Assembly: GCA_021399445.1 (NCBI GenBank)
Contig: JAJTUQ010000005.1
Coordinates: 2,170,001 to 2,234,000, forward strand
Length of the DNA: 64,000 bases
Reading direction: 5' to 3'
Origin: Xylogone sp. PMI_703
Taxonomy: Eukaryota; Ascomycota; Leotiomycetes
Shown here: positions 22,639-34,900 of the stretch, one piece after another
Layout: each line of letters opens with the position of its first letter
Position numbering within the stretch: the stretch's first letter is position 1
Translations under genes and position numbers: made by a program
Notes under the pieces: generated by a model
Told to the model about the DNA's origin: nothing
The model's input: the letters and a program-made list of their open reading frames with translations, nothing else
Databases searched by the model: none

Positions 22639-25468
22639 ATGGTGAAGGAGGCTCTAGCTTCAACTACAGGTAAACATTATTAGCCCGACATTATACCTCC
22701 CCAGCTCCCTAGGATTTTCTCGTTATGGTCAGCTGCTGACATGCCTCTTGCAAATATCCAGATGATGGCCGCGTTAATGTAAACCTGAACTCCGACTTAC
22801 TAGGTCGTTTGGCACGACTCGTACCGGACTTTCAATCCAGTTCTGAATACTACGAAGACACGGATGAACCTCCGCCAGAATACGCAGAGTTAGAAGCAAT
22901 ACCTTCAACATGGATTGTCCACCTTAACATCGTTATTCAGGTGGTCGGGAGTCGTGGTGACGTACAGCCTTTCGTCGCACTGGGCAGTGAACTGCAGCGG
23001 TGTGGGCATAGAGTTCGTATTGCTACGCATGATGTATTCGAGGACTTTGTCCGCAGTGCAAAGCTTGAATTCTATCCCATCGGTGGAGATCCAGCAGAGC
23101 TCATGGCATACATGGTAAAGAATCCTGGATTGATACCAAGCATGGAGAGTTTGCGTGCTGGTGAAGTTCAGAAGAAGAGACGAATGATCGAGGAGATTCT
23201 GAATGGATGCTGGAGATCATGTATAGCACCAGATCCTGCCACGGGAACTTCATTTGTTGCAGATGCGATTATAGCAAACCCACCCAGCTTTGCACACATC
23301 CACTGCGCCGAAGCTCTTTCGATACCTTTACACATGATGTTTACGATGCCTTGGAGCCCCACCAGATTTTTTCCACATCCACTGGCTAATATCAAATCTA
23401 AAAGTCCAGAGGTTGACGCGGCTAGAGCTAATTATCTCTCATACTATATGATTGAATGGTTAACGTGGCAGGGGCAAGTTCAATATCCTTACCATCTTAT
23501 TTTAAAACCCGTTCAATACTAATTATATACGAACAGCTTAGGAGATATAATTAATGATTGGAGAAAAACCATAGATTTAGAGCCAGTGCCTAACTCAGAA
23601 GGGCCTAATCTTACTTCGATATTGAAAATTCCTTTCACATATTGCTGGTCTCCAGCCCTTGTTGCGAAGCCCCGAGATTGGGAGGCAAATATAGGTTGGT
23701 ATATAGGCCCTGTTATGTTCAATTTCATCAACTAACTTTCCGCCAGATATCTGTGGCTTCTTTTTCCGTGATCCTCCGCAATATACCCCTGATCCTGTTC
23801 TGAGCGAATTTTTAAACAGAGGAAGTCCGCCAATTTACGTTGGATTTGGGAGCATTGTTGTTGATGATGCAGACAGCTTAACCTCAACTGTTCTCGAAGC
23901 TATCCAATTATCTAATGTTAGAGCCATCATTTCTAAAGGATGGAGTAACCTTGGGAGCAATAGCACGTTTGCATCCACTAATCCTAATATTCTATACATA
24001 GACGAATCTCCACACGAGTGGCTTTTCCCAAAGGTTGCACTTGTGGTGCATCATGGAGGAGCTGGAACTACAGCTTGTGGCCTTCGCCATGGGCGACCCA
24101 CAGTAGTGGTTCCCTTCTTTGGAGAGTAAGTGTTCTTTTGTTCTGTAGTAGCTCAGTGATAAGTTTTGCTTACGTGAATGTGTTATCCCTCAACAGTCAG
24201 CTATTTTGGGGAAGCAGAATCGCAAAAATCGGCGCAGGTCCAGAACCCATTCCTTATAAGTCTCTTACTATCGAGAATCTTGCTGCCGCTATTAAATCCT
24301 GCCTTACTTCCGAAGTCTCCAGAGCAGCTGAGCAAGTTTCTCAGAAAATGAAGCACGAATACGGAATTGCAGAAGCTATCAAGTCATTCCACGCTAACCT
24401 ACCGCTCGAGAACTTGCGGTGCGATATACTGCCAGATCAACCGGCCGTATGGACATATAAGGGAAAGAACTCCAATCTGAAACTTTCAAAAATTGCTGCA
24501 GAGATACTTATTGACCAATATAAAATAGAGAGCAAAAACTTGAAAGTGTAAGATCCTGGAAATTATTGCCTCTGTCACTTGATTCTTTGCATTGCTAATA
24601 CAGCCATTCTTACAGACATCGAGTTAGCCCTGTAGTAATTGAGCATAGGCGGTGGGATCCAATCACCGGAACCAGTTCAGCGGCTATTAAAATGGGCGTT
24701 GACGTGACTCGTTCGGCCGTTGACATATTCGCGAAGCCCGTAAAGACCTATCAGCAAGCCGCGAAAAGTGTCGGACCTTCTCATGAAAGAGCTGAGAGCA
24801 TTGCATCTGGATCCACACATAGTAGCAATCAATTACAAAGCGACAGTACAGATCCTTTAAACGGGAAGGGTAAAAGTGCTATAGCACCATTCGGAGCCGC
24901 AGCAGTTGCTTCAGTTTCAGAAGTTGGGAATTTGGTGGGCTCCTCGGTCAGAATGTTGACAGTAGACGTACCACTCGCCGCAACAGAGGGCTTTCGAGCA
25001 GTACCGAAGTTGTACGGTGGTCAAGTTCGGGATCATAAGCAGGTTGAGGATTGGAAATCTGGTCTTGAGGTCGCGAGCAAAAATTTTGTGTTTGGAATGG
25101 CAGATGGTATAACAGACTTCTTCATGGAACCAGTCAGGGGTGGCAAGGAGAGCGGGACATTGGGAGCTGTGAAAGGATTTGGGAAAGGCATAGTGAATAT
25201 TTCTACGAAGGTACCATCAGGTATTTTATGCCCCTTACTGGGTCTGCATCGCATTGCTAATGAGAGTGACATAGCGGCGATCGGTATTGTTGCATATCCA
25301 AGCCAGGGAATATATAGGAGTCTCCGTTCCGCAATAAAATCAGATACCCGCGATGCTGTGATCAAGGCTAGGCATGTTGAGGGTCAGTATCTAGAGTGGC
25401 ACATGGAAGACAGGGAGGCCAAGGTTGCGTTCGTGCTCGAAGCATTCAACTCCAAGATGAAGGCTTGA
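22639..25468 (+). CDS. Sterol 3-beta-glucosyltransferase-like UDP-glycosyltransferase (GT1/GT28 fold)
   Basis: Six exons (22639-22669, 22762-23473, 23537-23694, 23747-24125, 24197-24547, 24616-25468) give 827 residues. The N-terminal GT28-type motif [10 protein letters not shown] is near residue 72. The C-terminal UDP-sugar site HHGGAGTT is near residues 402-409, followed by FFGDQLFWG. This is the domain order of fungal sterol glucosyltransferases of the UGT80/Atg26 type, but there is no GRAM/PH domain. After the catalytic domain (about residue 545) comes a roughly 280-residue extension with a Gly-rich amphipathic segment ([14 protein letters not shown]) of the kind seen in related fungal glycosyltransferases and in lipid-transfer proteins. 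Intron 2 uses a GC donor (GCAAGT). It likely glucosylates a sterol or hydrophobic acceptor at membranes; the acceptor is unproven. Confidence 0.85.
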
Positions 25469-27090
25469 ACCAGAAGCGAGTGCAACAGATGATTATGACA
25501 CGCAAATCCTGGTATGAAGAAAATCTGTTTCTGTTCAGAAAGGTGAGCAGAGCTGCTTTACCGGCGGATTTGGGTGAGCCAAATGAGGATAGATGATGCG
25601 TCGAAGGCAACACGTTGCGGCTTAGTTACGACTACTGCTAAAAAGTCAATCAAAGGTTCTTCAGACCCAATTCTGGATCCCTTATCAGCTAGAGCTGCAC
25701 CCCCCAACTTTAGTGAACTTCACAAGTCAATTGTAGTTTCATGAGCCAAGTGCCATCGGTAACATCAATAACCACCTAACAGTACTTTATCATTCCCCAG
25801 TTGTACAGCGATCTGCTGGTATGCCGCAAAGGCTTGAATAACATAGAGGCGCTTTTATCAGGGACTTTCGCTGTGGAAGAGAAAAGGCGATCCTTGTTGA
25901 ACTCATAGATTAATCTCCTTGGCTTCAATGGCTCTATCGTCAGAGGCGCTGGTTTGGTGTCGAGGCATTTTTTGCCACTCGATGTGTTTTCCTATCATTG
26001 GTTTGCATGTTACACGCCGTATATAATAATTTCTTAAGAAGCCCTCGCTTTAGGTACTGCCTGATAATTCTCCGGGATAGAAGGGCTTTTAAAGATGATG
26101 GTTGCTACGCCTCATCGAATGGGAAAGAAGCCTCTCCAAAATTTGACATCAGGTAGCTGCGCATCATGACGTAAAGTAGGAGGGCCAAGCATTTCATCAC
26201 TGTATCTGAAAAACCCCCCTTCTATTTTCAACACATCCTGTATTTGTATAGTTCTACCGTTAGTTTCGGCGTTGCCAGCCATCGAGTGTCCACGTCGGAA
26301 AGGCGTTTACAAAAGCAGCAAAGTGCTTTTCGAGTTAGAGGGGAAGACCCTCTAGCCCACAAACATAAGATTTAGTGGTTTGCAAGACCGCTTCTATGGC
26401 TGAGAAAATGAGATATGTTTGCGCTAACCTTGATGCCGGGGTAGGAGATTATCGAACTGCATTTGCCCTCCTTCACAGCGACACCAACTGCTGCAGAGAG
26501 AAAAGCTTTGGAGACAAAGCTAAGTATGAACTTTTGAGTCAGCGTTAACAGGAAGCTTCCGATCGACATCAGCAGGCCGAATGATTTTGTGAAGATAACG
26601 ACTACGTTCGATGATACCGATGGACAGGATCCCAAAAGTTGATGCCTGAGGCCTCCGAGCGAGTCAAGACTATAACTCTTTAATAGTACGTTGTGTCTCT
26701 TGCATCTTGCGAAATACAATAACAGACCATCTTTTAATAATTGGATTATGAAGTATGAATTATATATATATCGGGCGTTTATAGGAAAAGCGCAAATATG
26801 TTGGCAAGGCTAAGCTGCCCTGCCGGAATAGGACAAGTCATCTGCAGGACCTTCAACTCCATTCCACCTAGTATCTATCCTTCTTCTCTTTCTTCTAGCA
26901 ATTTATTTACTCATTCTCTCTCAACCTTTTATCATAGCAAATGCTTTATTTACTCATCCTTGCTATTTATCGTCAAAACACGAACGTGGAGGTATCCTGA
27001 TATTCATAGCTTTAAGGCCTCCTTCACCACGACCCAGCCTAATTAGACGACAGGTACTTTGGCCGCGTTACTGAAAGATCAGGCGAGAAG
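25469..27090. other. Intergenic region before the HET gene
   Basis: No supported gene in 1.6 kb. A 115-codon minus-strand frame (26719-26372) lacks domain features. The last 250 bases are T/C-rich and look like the leader of the HET gene. Confidence 0.45.
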
Positions 27091-28998
27091 ATGCGTCTTC
27101 TAAATGTGTTTACCGGGAGGTTGGAGGAATACTTTGGCTCGGAGATACCCGAATATGCCATCCTCTCTCACACATGGGGTCAAGAAGAGGTCACGTTTGT
27201 GGACATTCAGAACATCCCCGCAGGAAGAAAGCCTATATCCATGCTGTGGAAAAAGAAAGATAGCTCTAGCGATCGGGAAGCTTCTCCATTTGTCCATGAC
27301 CAAGCTGTGCAAGAAAAGGCTGGATACAAGAAGATCTACTACAGCTGTACCCAGGCTGCTCATGACGGATATCAATACATCTGGATCGATAGTTGCTGCA
27401 TCGACAAAAGCAGCAGCGCGGAGCTCTCAGAAGCTATCAATTCCATGTTCCAATGGTATGAGAAGGCCAGCATCTGCTATGCCTATCTTGAAGATGTGCA
27501 GCTTGAAACTTTTAGGAATGCCAGATGGTTTACGAGGGGTTGGACACTTCAAGAACTGTTGGCGCCTCAAAACGTCGTGTTCATGGGAGAAGGTTGGACC
27601 TTATTGGGGACAAAGGCTGAGCTGGCTAGTTCAATAACTGCAGTGACGGGCATCGACCCACTCCCGCTCCTTAATCGGGACCAGATCAGAAGAAACAGCG
27701 TTGCACAACGAATGTCCTGGGCTTCTAAAAGGAACACTACAAGGGTCGAAGATGCTGCGTATTGTCTACTCGGTATATTCGATGCGAATATGCCTCTTCT
27801 CTATGGTGAAGCAGAGGACGCTTTCGTCAGACTCCAAGAAGAGATCTTGAAATACTCTGATGATCAGTCATTATTTGCGTGGAGTATTTCGCCAGATTAT
27901 GAGATCGATCTAGGTTGTGGAATATTTGCGCAATCTCCGCAGAATTACGCCACTCATTCACCGATTATATCACTCCCACGAACGTCAGGAACCGTTCCTT
28001 TCGCTATGACAAACCGGGGCCTACAAATCGAGCTACCACTGTTAAAACTTTCTGGCTATACCCTCGGACTTCTTGAATGCCAATATGAATACGACGTCTC
28101 TACGTGCCTCGGGATTCTCATGAAACAAACCGGTACCGCAGGGAATTTTACCCGTGTACGCGGAAGAGGTGTTGCAGGAGAACAAGAGGAAGATGACGGT
28201 TGGGACCGCGGAGTGTTTCAAGTCACCTTTGAACAAGCATCAGCGGCGGAAACCAAAACCATTTACATTCAGAGAAACGTCTACGGGGTTCCTTCGCAAC
28301 ATTCTTGTTACCAGTTGAGATTTTCGTTGCTAGAAAAGTACGGTTTTCAGTTCGTCGCTTCACGGCCAAGTATCAGTCAGGCAAACGTGAACTGGAGCTC
28401 GCGTTCTCAATCCCTTCACGTTTTGCAGGAATTTAATCCTAGCTGGCAGTCAATTGGGTTTGTATTTCACAGCCCCACATTGAGATTATCCTTCGGGGTC
28501 TATTTCGATGAAAATGAATCAGAATCACCTGTAGAGGTCTATCTCTCGCCCCTTGTTGATGACACCGACTGGCAGTATATGGATCTCGAGGATTGGCACC
28601 ATATGCTCTCGTATGGACTGGACCCTAATGGCCGTGCATATCCGAGATACCCAATTATATGGTTCAGGCGGGATGATCTTTCGTCCATCGATACTTTCGC
28701 TATTCAAGCGTATCTCGAGATCGGAGATCTTTTTGGTCAGCGGATCAGAATCCTGACCCTGAGTTCGGACGTAGGACCAGACCCTCGAGAATTCAGCGAA
28801 GGGGAATTTGTGTCAAATATTTGGGTGCCATCATCTGTATCTGCCGATTACAGTGTGGCCATGGTTGTAGCAGACACTGGGCAGAAGTCACTGGATGTCC
28901 AGCCCACATCAACCATTTCCACTCAAGATCCTCCAGTTATTCCAGCTCAAGACTATTCAACGTTGGAGGTTGTCCCGGGATCGGAGCAATATTTGTAA
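27091..28998 (+). CDS. HET-domain (heterokaryon incompatibility) protein
   Basis: An intronless gene of 635 residues. The hallmark blocks of the HET domain occur in order: PEYAILSHTWG (about 18-28), GYQYIWIDSCCIDKSSS (about 91-107), SICYAYLEDV, and RWFTRGWTLQELLAP (about 147-161). The ITGI-like VTGIDPLPL and the VEDAAYCLLGIFDANMPLLYGE block follow, as in the large fungal HET/DUF8212 class. HET proteins trigger cell death when incompatible hyphae fuse; the domain is TIR-like. An insertion of about 35 residues (after QNIPAG) lies between the first and second blocks. The rest (from about residue 270) is a variable C-terminus without repeats. It is a single-domain HET protein without NACHT or WD repeats. 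Confidence 0.93.
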   Translation: MRLLNVFTGRLEEYFGSEIPEYAILSHTWGQEEVTFVDIQNIPAGRKPISMLWKKKDSSSDREASPFVHDQAVQEKAGYKKIYYSCTQAAHDGYQYIWIDSCCIDKSSSAELSEAINSMFQWYEKASICYAYLEDVQLETFRNARWFTRGWTLQELLAPQNVVFMGEGWTLLGTKAELASSITAVTGIDPLPLLNRDQIRRNSVAQRMSWASKRNTTRVEDAAYCLLGIFDANMPLLYGEAEDAFVRLQEEILKYSDDQSLFAWSISPDYEIDLGCGIFAQSPQNYATHSPIISLPRTSGTVPFAMTNRGLQIELPLLKLSGYTLGLLECQYEYDVSTCLGILMKQTGTAGNFTRVRGRGVAGEQEEDDGWDRGVFQVTFEQASAAETKTIYIQRNVYGVPSQHSCYQLRFSLLEKYGFQFVASRPSISQANVNWSSRSQSLHVLQEFNPSWQSIGFVFHSPTLRLSFGVYFDENESESPVEVYLSPLVDDTDWQYMDLEDWHHMLSYGLDPNGRAYPRYPIIWFRRDDLSSIDTFAIQAYLEIGDLFGQRIRILTLSSDVGPDPREFSEGEFVSNIWVPSSVSADYSVAMVVADTGQKSLDVQPTSTISTQDPPVIPAQDYSTLEVVPGSEQYL

Positions 28999-29112
28999 GA
29001 ATTTTGAAGTAGTATCGCGTTTAAGATTAGGCGGTCTGATGGTGCAAAGAGGACCAGTATAGCCTGCGATCTTCATCTCATCCACCGATGTGGAATTTGC
29101 ATATTCCCCTGT

Positions 29113-29382
29113 ATGGCCGAAAATGTGGTATCATTAGCAGGATTGGCTCTTGCACTGACTTTTACTGTAGTTACACTGACCGCGAGATACTCAGAGCAGA
29201 TCCTCAACCTCTTCGACGTCACCCAATATTACGGCTTACCGCCCAATATACCTGGTTTCATTTCGCACTTCCTAAGAGTATTCTGCAACTTTCTGTGTCC
29301 CCGAGTCGCACCGACTTCTAATTGCTTCCTGGGGAGATCCCCTACTCCAGTAGCAGAGACTAGAAATAAAATGCACACATAG
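29113..29382 (+). CDS. Doubtful small ORF with a membrane segment
   Basis: 89 codons starting 115 bp after the HET stop. The N-terminus (AENVVSLAGLALALTFTVV) is a plausible transmembrane or amphipathic helix; the rest is unremarkable. No family is recognised. It may be a small membrane protein or a chance frame in the HET 3' region. It is reported because its N-terminus is unusually clean. Confidence 0.25.
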   Translation: MAENVVSLAGLALALTFTVVTLTARYSEQILNLFDVTQYYGLPPNIPGFISHFLRVFCNFLCPRVAPTSNCFLGRSPTPVAETRNKMHT

Positions 29383-30012
29383 GGCGGCTCACAACCATAG
29401 CATCTTCTCGACTTGAAGAAATCTTATGGCTTGCCAGACAAAATATTTTTGGTGTTGGGGCTGAGCCGCACAGTGTCGGGCGTTCACGCCAAGCCAATGA
29501 ACGCCTAGAAATTGTTTCCTTTTTAATCTCACATTAGGGGTTTGTCTCAGCCTTGCGAGTTACCGCTGTGGATCTGCCCCTTTCCCGTGCATTTGTACTA
29601 TTATAATGGGGATATTATACAAAACTATGCTTCTTACAGCTCCATATTCAAAATATTATGAGCTTTCGTGCTGGACTAGACCAATCACACTATTTCGGAT
29701 TCGGAGACGGGTTGGCGGGCTTGATATGAAATGAGCTCCAGCCGCACTGATCACAGGCGGTTGTCGTCGTGCAATGACTCCAGCGATCCATCGGCTCAAA
29801 GCCGTCTATGATCCACTCTATTCGTTGCTCACAGAAGCCACCATTAAGCCTTTTTGACGATATAAGCTTGCATGGCGGCCCCAATTCTTGGATCCTGTGC
29901 GGTTTTCCAAGCGTTAGTATCGGTCACATCAATTTCATTCTTCACCTTGAATCAGACACATCATTTTCAATCTTGAATTTTACAGCAAGCCAACGAACTA
30001 ATATCCCTGAAC

Positions 30013-30257
30013 ATGGCGGAAACCGAGTTAAATAAGAATGTCTTAACGCAAATGTTGGGATTCTTCAAGGAACTTTTTGGATGCATTGGTAACACCGAAG
30101 ACTTGGCTAGCAAGGTGGTTGAGGCGAAAGAAAAGGCGCAAGAAACTACTGCACAACCTTCCCAGCAACCTACACCATCGCCGGTAAGCCAAGCAAATTC
30201 ATTCAAGTGGAAGGACGAAATATTTGCTAACTTCTTATTAAGGTTGCCCAGAACTAA
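30013..30257 (+). CDS. Doubtful small protein, 61 residues if spliced
   Basis: The ATG at 30013 opens a frame with a helical, charged N-terminus (QMLGFFKELFGCIGN) and a Pro/Gln-rich tail. A GTAAGC donor at 30184 and an acceptor ending at 30242 would remove 59 nt and end the protein at PSPVAQN. Without splicing the frame runs to 30312 (99 residues). No family is recognised. Confidence 0.3.
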
Positions 30258-31920
30258 TGTCGCCCGATGCCGAGTGATTGGACCTATCTATACCTTGCAC
30301 GCACTGTTATAAAATGTTTTCTCATATGCTTTACGATACCGCTATATGTGTTTTGATAAACGTGTCACACGTTCGTTCTAGTTGGAATGGTTGATTAAAA
30401 CTAGTCATCTGTTTGATATAAATTTTGTCAAAGCGCCATCGAGTAATTGTCAGCTTGGGTTGATTTACACTATGTATGTGATAAATGCGTATTTGCTATA
30501 AGATGAATGATGCGACGATAAAATTCTGGCTTAGTTTTTCAAAGCGTTACGCCCTAGAGAAATAATTCATTTATCTCCTTTGCACAACATTAAATCTCGA
30601 TAGACCGACTCCGAGACCCCGTGAGGAGACAAAGTGGATGAAGTGTCGACATATAATTAGCCTTAGCTGGAGCACTCAAAAAGGACTTTAGAGTCTCTAG
30701 ACTACGTTTATGTATTATCAATATATCTATACACTGTTCTTGGAATCTTCCAGCGACTACTTTTGAAGTCTAAACCAATAAAATGTGGAGTATTCAATGA
30801 GATCATGTGACTTCCACCATATCCCGACTTACTTTAGACCTAACTCTTTATCCTGGGCTATCATTATTTAAATGTTACGTTACTGATATTGCTATGTATG
30901 AATACTTGTTCCGGCAATTATTGTAGAATACGGCCGCACTTCGAGCCGCCGTGAGTAGTGATCAGAGTGTATCTCCGATACATTTATACCGGAATCACTA
31001 ACTGTATACAAATCTGCAGACGCAGAGCATGCCACCAGGGATGACGGATGTTGAGTTACTGTATAAATTGAAGATTGCACTCAAACAAGTCCAACCAGGA
31101 TAGGAAAGGTAGCATAGAGTCGGCAGTCCCGACCTATTTATTGATTTCGATGTTATAACCACCGAATCATCTGCTATAGTTCTCCATCATAGTATTATGG
31201 AAGGCGTCATAACGATAGATTCAAACTCATTCGATATTAGCCTTTATTGTAACTTCCGATCGCCGAGATGTACACTTTCTGCCGTACAATAGTGATCAAG
31301 CACCACTGCAATCTCCCCACTGTGTCGTGTTCTTACCCCAGATATTGTTCCTCCGACTGCCGTGACGTTGGCGCTACAGGTTACGTACATGCCAAGCTAG
31401 AATATTAAGCTTGAGTTGGGGAGTCCCGTCGCCTCCACTTGTTAACCTTATTGTGATCCAAGCAAAAACAACCGGCTTCTTTTGCAATAGTTTTAGTGAG
31501 TGGGGATATCAACTTGATAGTGGATATTCTAACTAGCCGCAAGAGTCTTAGTATTACGATTGTTACGCAATAAATCGAAATAATTATGGAGATCTTGCAG
31601 TTGTTCTGTCTTGAAAGCTCATCGGAGGTTCGGAAGTGGGTCGATTCCGAGTAGCGGCTGGTGTGAACAGTGGCTTGTCACGGGTAATTGGAGACCGGAT
31701 ATCAGGGTTCACCGAAGTGAAGGTATCTGGTGATTGCTAGGGAGATTCTATGATGTTACGGTAGGGAGATATACCTGTCCCCGCATATTCGATGTAGCAA
31801 CCAAACTCCGAGTCCATAGTTTTGGTTAAATATGTGAACCTACATTCCAAGCAGACATTCTCAATGGAGTAGCTAAAAGTTAACATATCTATCACGAGCA
31901 TTTCATAGTTGTATTGCACT
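30258..31920. other. Upstream region of the ABC transporter gene
   Basis: About 1.7 kb of AT-rich DNA without a supported gene. It should contain the promoter of the PDR transporter. No clear pleiotropic drug response element was identified. Confidence 0.45.
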
Positions 31921-34900
31921 ATGGGCAATGATGAAGTTGCTGGAACTGGGGACTCCAACTTCTCAACTACTCGGGCCCAAACTGATGCGGAGGCGTTGAC
32001 ATTAGCTCCTACACCAGGGACCAGTCAAAGGGATATTGAGCCTTGCAATGATCAACAAGGGTCCTCTGAATCAACAGATAGTGAAGAGAATCGAGAAAAA
32101 AAGAATCATGAAGAAATTAGAGGACTCGCACGCCAGTACACAAGACAATCTGTTTACTCCTCCAACGATGCCAATCCTTTGTACGCTGAGCCGGGCTCAA
32201 CTCTGGACCCAGAGTCTGATAACTTCAGTCACAGAGCCTGGGCAAAAGCTATGCTGAAGTTACGTAACGAAGATAGCGACCGCTTCAAAGGTAGAACTGC
32301 CGGTGTAGCTTTCAGAAACGTCAACGTATATGGCTTTGGCTCGGCGACCGACTACCAGAAGACGGTGAGTAACATTATTTTACAGGCTTTTGGTTATGTG
32401 CAAAAGATCATGGGTACCCATAAACGGAGAATAGATATTCTGCGTAATCTCGACGGTCTAGTGAGGGCTGGTGAGATGCTCGTCGTTCTAGGACCTCCTG
32501 GATCAGGTTGTTCGACCTTTCTGAAAACCATTGCCGGCGAGACATACGGCTACTGGTTAGATAAGGGGTCTCACGTCAACTATCAGGGTATCAGCTGGCA
32601 CGATATGCATCAGCACTTTCGTGGAGAGGCCATTTACACGGCTGAACAGGATGTCCATTTCCCACAATTAACAGTTGGGGACACGCTGTATTTTGCTGCC
32701 CGCGCTCGAGCCCCAAAGTTTATTCCAGGGGGCGTTGGGATCGCAGAATATGCTATCCATATCCGCGATGTTATTATGGCTACCTTTGGTATCCGACACA
32801 CAATTAATACAAGAGTGGGCAACGAGTATATTAGAGGTGTGTCAGGAGGTGAAAGGAAACGAGTTAGCATTGCTGAAGCGGCTCTGAACGGTGCTCCATT
32901 ACAATGCTGGGATAACTCAACACGAGGCCTGGATAGCGCAAATGCAATTGGATTCTGCAAAACTCTTCGAGTGGAAGCTGATATTTCCAATGTTGCTGCC
33001 GCCGTTGCTATTTATCAAGCTCCTCAAGCAGCTTATGATATTTTTGACAAAGCACTTGTGCTATATGAAGGACGTCAAATCTACTTTGGCAGCTCGAAGA
33101 CAGCAAAAGCCTATTTCGTCAATCTGGGATTTGAGTGTCCAGATCGCCAAACCGTTCCAGACTTCCTCACCTCAATGACTAGTCCGCATGAGCGAATTAT
33201 GCAACCGGGCTTCGAGAACAGAGTCCCTCGGACACCAGATGACTTTGCTGCAGCTTTTAGAAATAGTGCAGAGTATAAAGCTCTTGTCGAAGAGATAGAT
33301 GAGTATGAGCGATTGCATCCCATCGGAGGACAGGATTTGGAAACCTTCAAGCAATCCAGGAAACTACAACAGGCAAAAGGACAACGACTGCAGTCGCCAT
33401 ATACTCTTTCCTATGGTCAGCAAGTCCGCCTTTGTCTATGGAGAGGCTTCAAACGTCTCAAGGCAGATCCGAGCTTAACCCTTACATCTCTATTCGGCAA
33501 CCTTTTTATGGCTTTGATCATCAGTTCGGTATTCTATGATCTACGTGTCGACACCGACTCATTTTTTTCACGATCAGCTCTGCTATTCTTTGCAACACTG
33601 ATGAGTGCCTTCAGCTCCGCGTTAGAAATCTTGATTTTGTATGCTCAGCGCCCTATTGTTGAGAAACATACTCGCTACGCTTTATATCATCCTTCAGCCG
33701 AAGCTTTTGCATCGGCATTAACTGATATACCATACAAGGTCACCAACTGTATCCTATTTAACTGCACGCTCTATTTCATGACAAACCTCCGGCGCGAGCC
33801 TGGTGCATTCTTCTTCTTCTTGCTTTATTCATTCGTTATCACTCTCACTATGAGCATGATGTTCCGAACAATCGGTTCAATCTCTCGCACTTTGGAGCAA
33901 GCTATGGTTCCGGCTTCATTGTTTATCAACGGACTCATTATATACACTGGATTTGCCATTCCTACTACCTACATGCTGGGCTGGTCACGGTGGATTAATT
34001 ATCTGGACCCGGTCGCCTATGGCTTCGAAGCTTTAATGGTTAATGAGTTTTCCGGAAGAGACTATCCTTGCAGTACCATTGTCCCGTCGTATGGCTCACT
34101 TGAAAACGGGGCTTGCAACGCTGTTGGATCAGTACCAGGACAACCATTTGTTGATGGCGATGCTTATCTTCGTTCGGCCTACCGCTACAGTAACTCGCAC
34201 CGGTGGCGGAATTTCGGAATTCTCTGGGGATTTCTGATCTTCTTTTTTATCCTATATCTCGTAGCAACGGAGTACATACAGGCTAAGAAATCGAAGGGAG
34301 AGGTTATCGTCTTTCGTAGAGGCCATATTCCCGCGGCCATGAAACCCGATCCTAGGGACGATATTGAAAACAACCAGATACGAAATGCAGGACTTGTGAC
34401 GCAGGCAAACACTACTGAAAGCTGGGGCGCTATTCAAAAACAAACTGCCATTTTCCAATGGAGAAATATTTGTTATGATATCAAGATCAAAGGTGAAACA
34501 AGACGGATTCTTGACCACGTTGATGGATGGGTCAAGCCCGGGACACTCACTGCTCTAATGGGCGTGAGTGGTGCCGGAAAGACAACTCTGCTCGATGTAC
34601 TTGCAACTCGTGTGACGATGGGAGTGGTAACTGGTGAGATCTTGGTCGATGGTAAACCAAGAGATAGTTCGTTTCAAAGGAAAACCGGCTATGTTCAGCA
34701 ACAAGATCTTCATTTGGCTACCTCAACCGTACGGGAAGCATTGATTTTTAGTGCTCTCCTGCGGCAACCAGCCCATCTGCCCCGACAGGAAAAGATTGCT
34801 TACGTTGAGGAAGTCATCAAGCTTCTGGAGATGGACGCATACGCCGATGCAGTTGTTGGAATACTAGGGGAAGGTTTAAATGTAGAACAAAGGAAACGTC

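Noticed and set aside
25396..25596. Open frame continuing past the glucosyltransferase stop in another frame.
   Set aside because: No splice site gives a join, and the 827-residue product ends normally; the continuation looks like chance.
26372..26719. 115-codon minus-strand frame before the HET gene.
   Set aside because: No domain and atypical composition; interpreted as non-coding.
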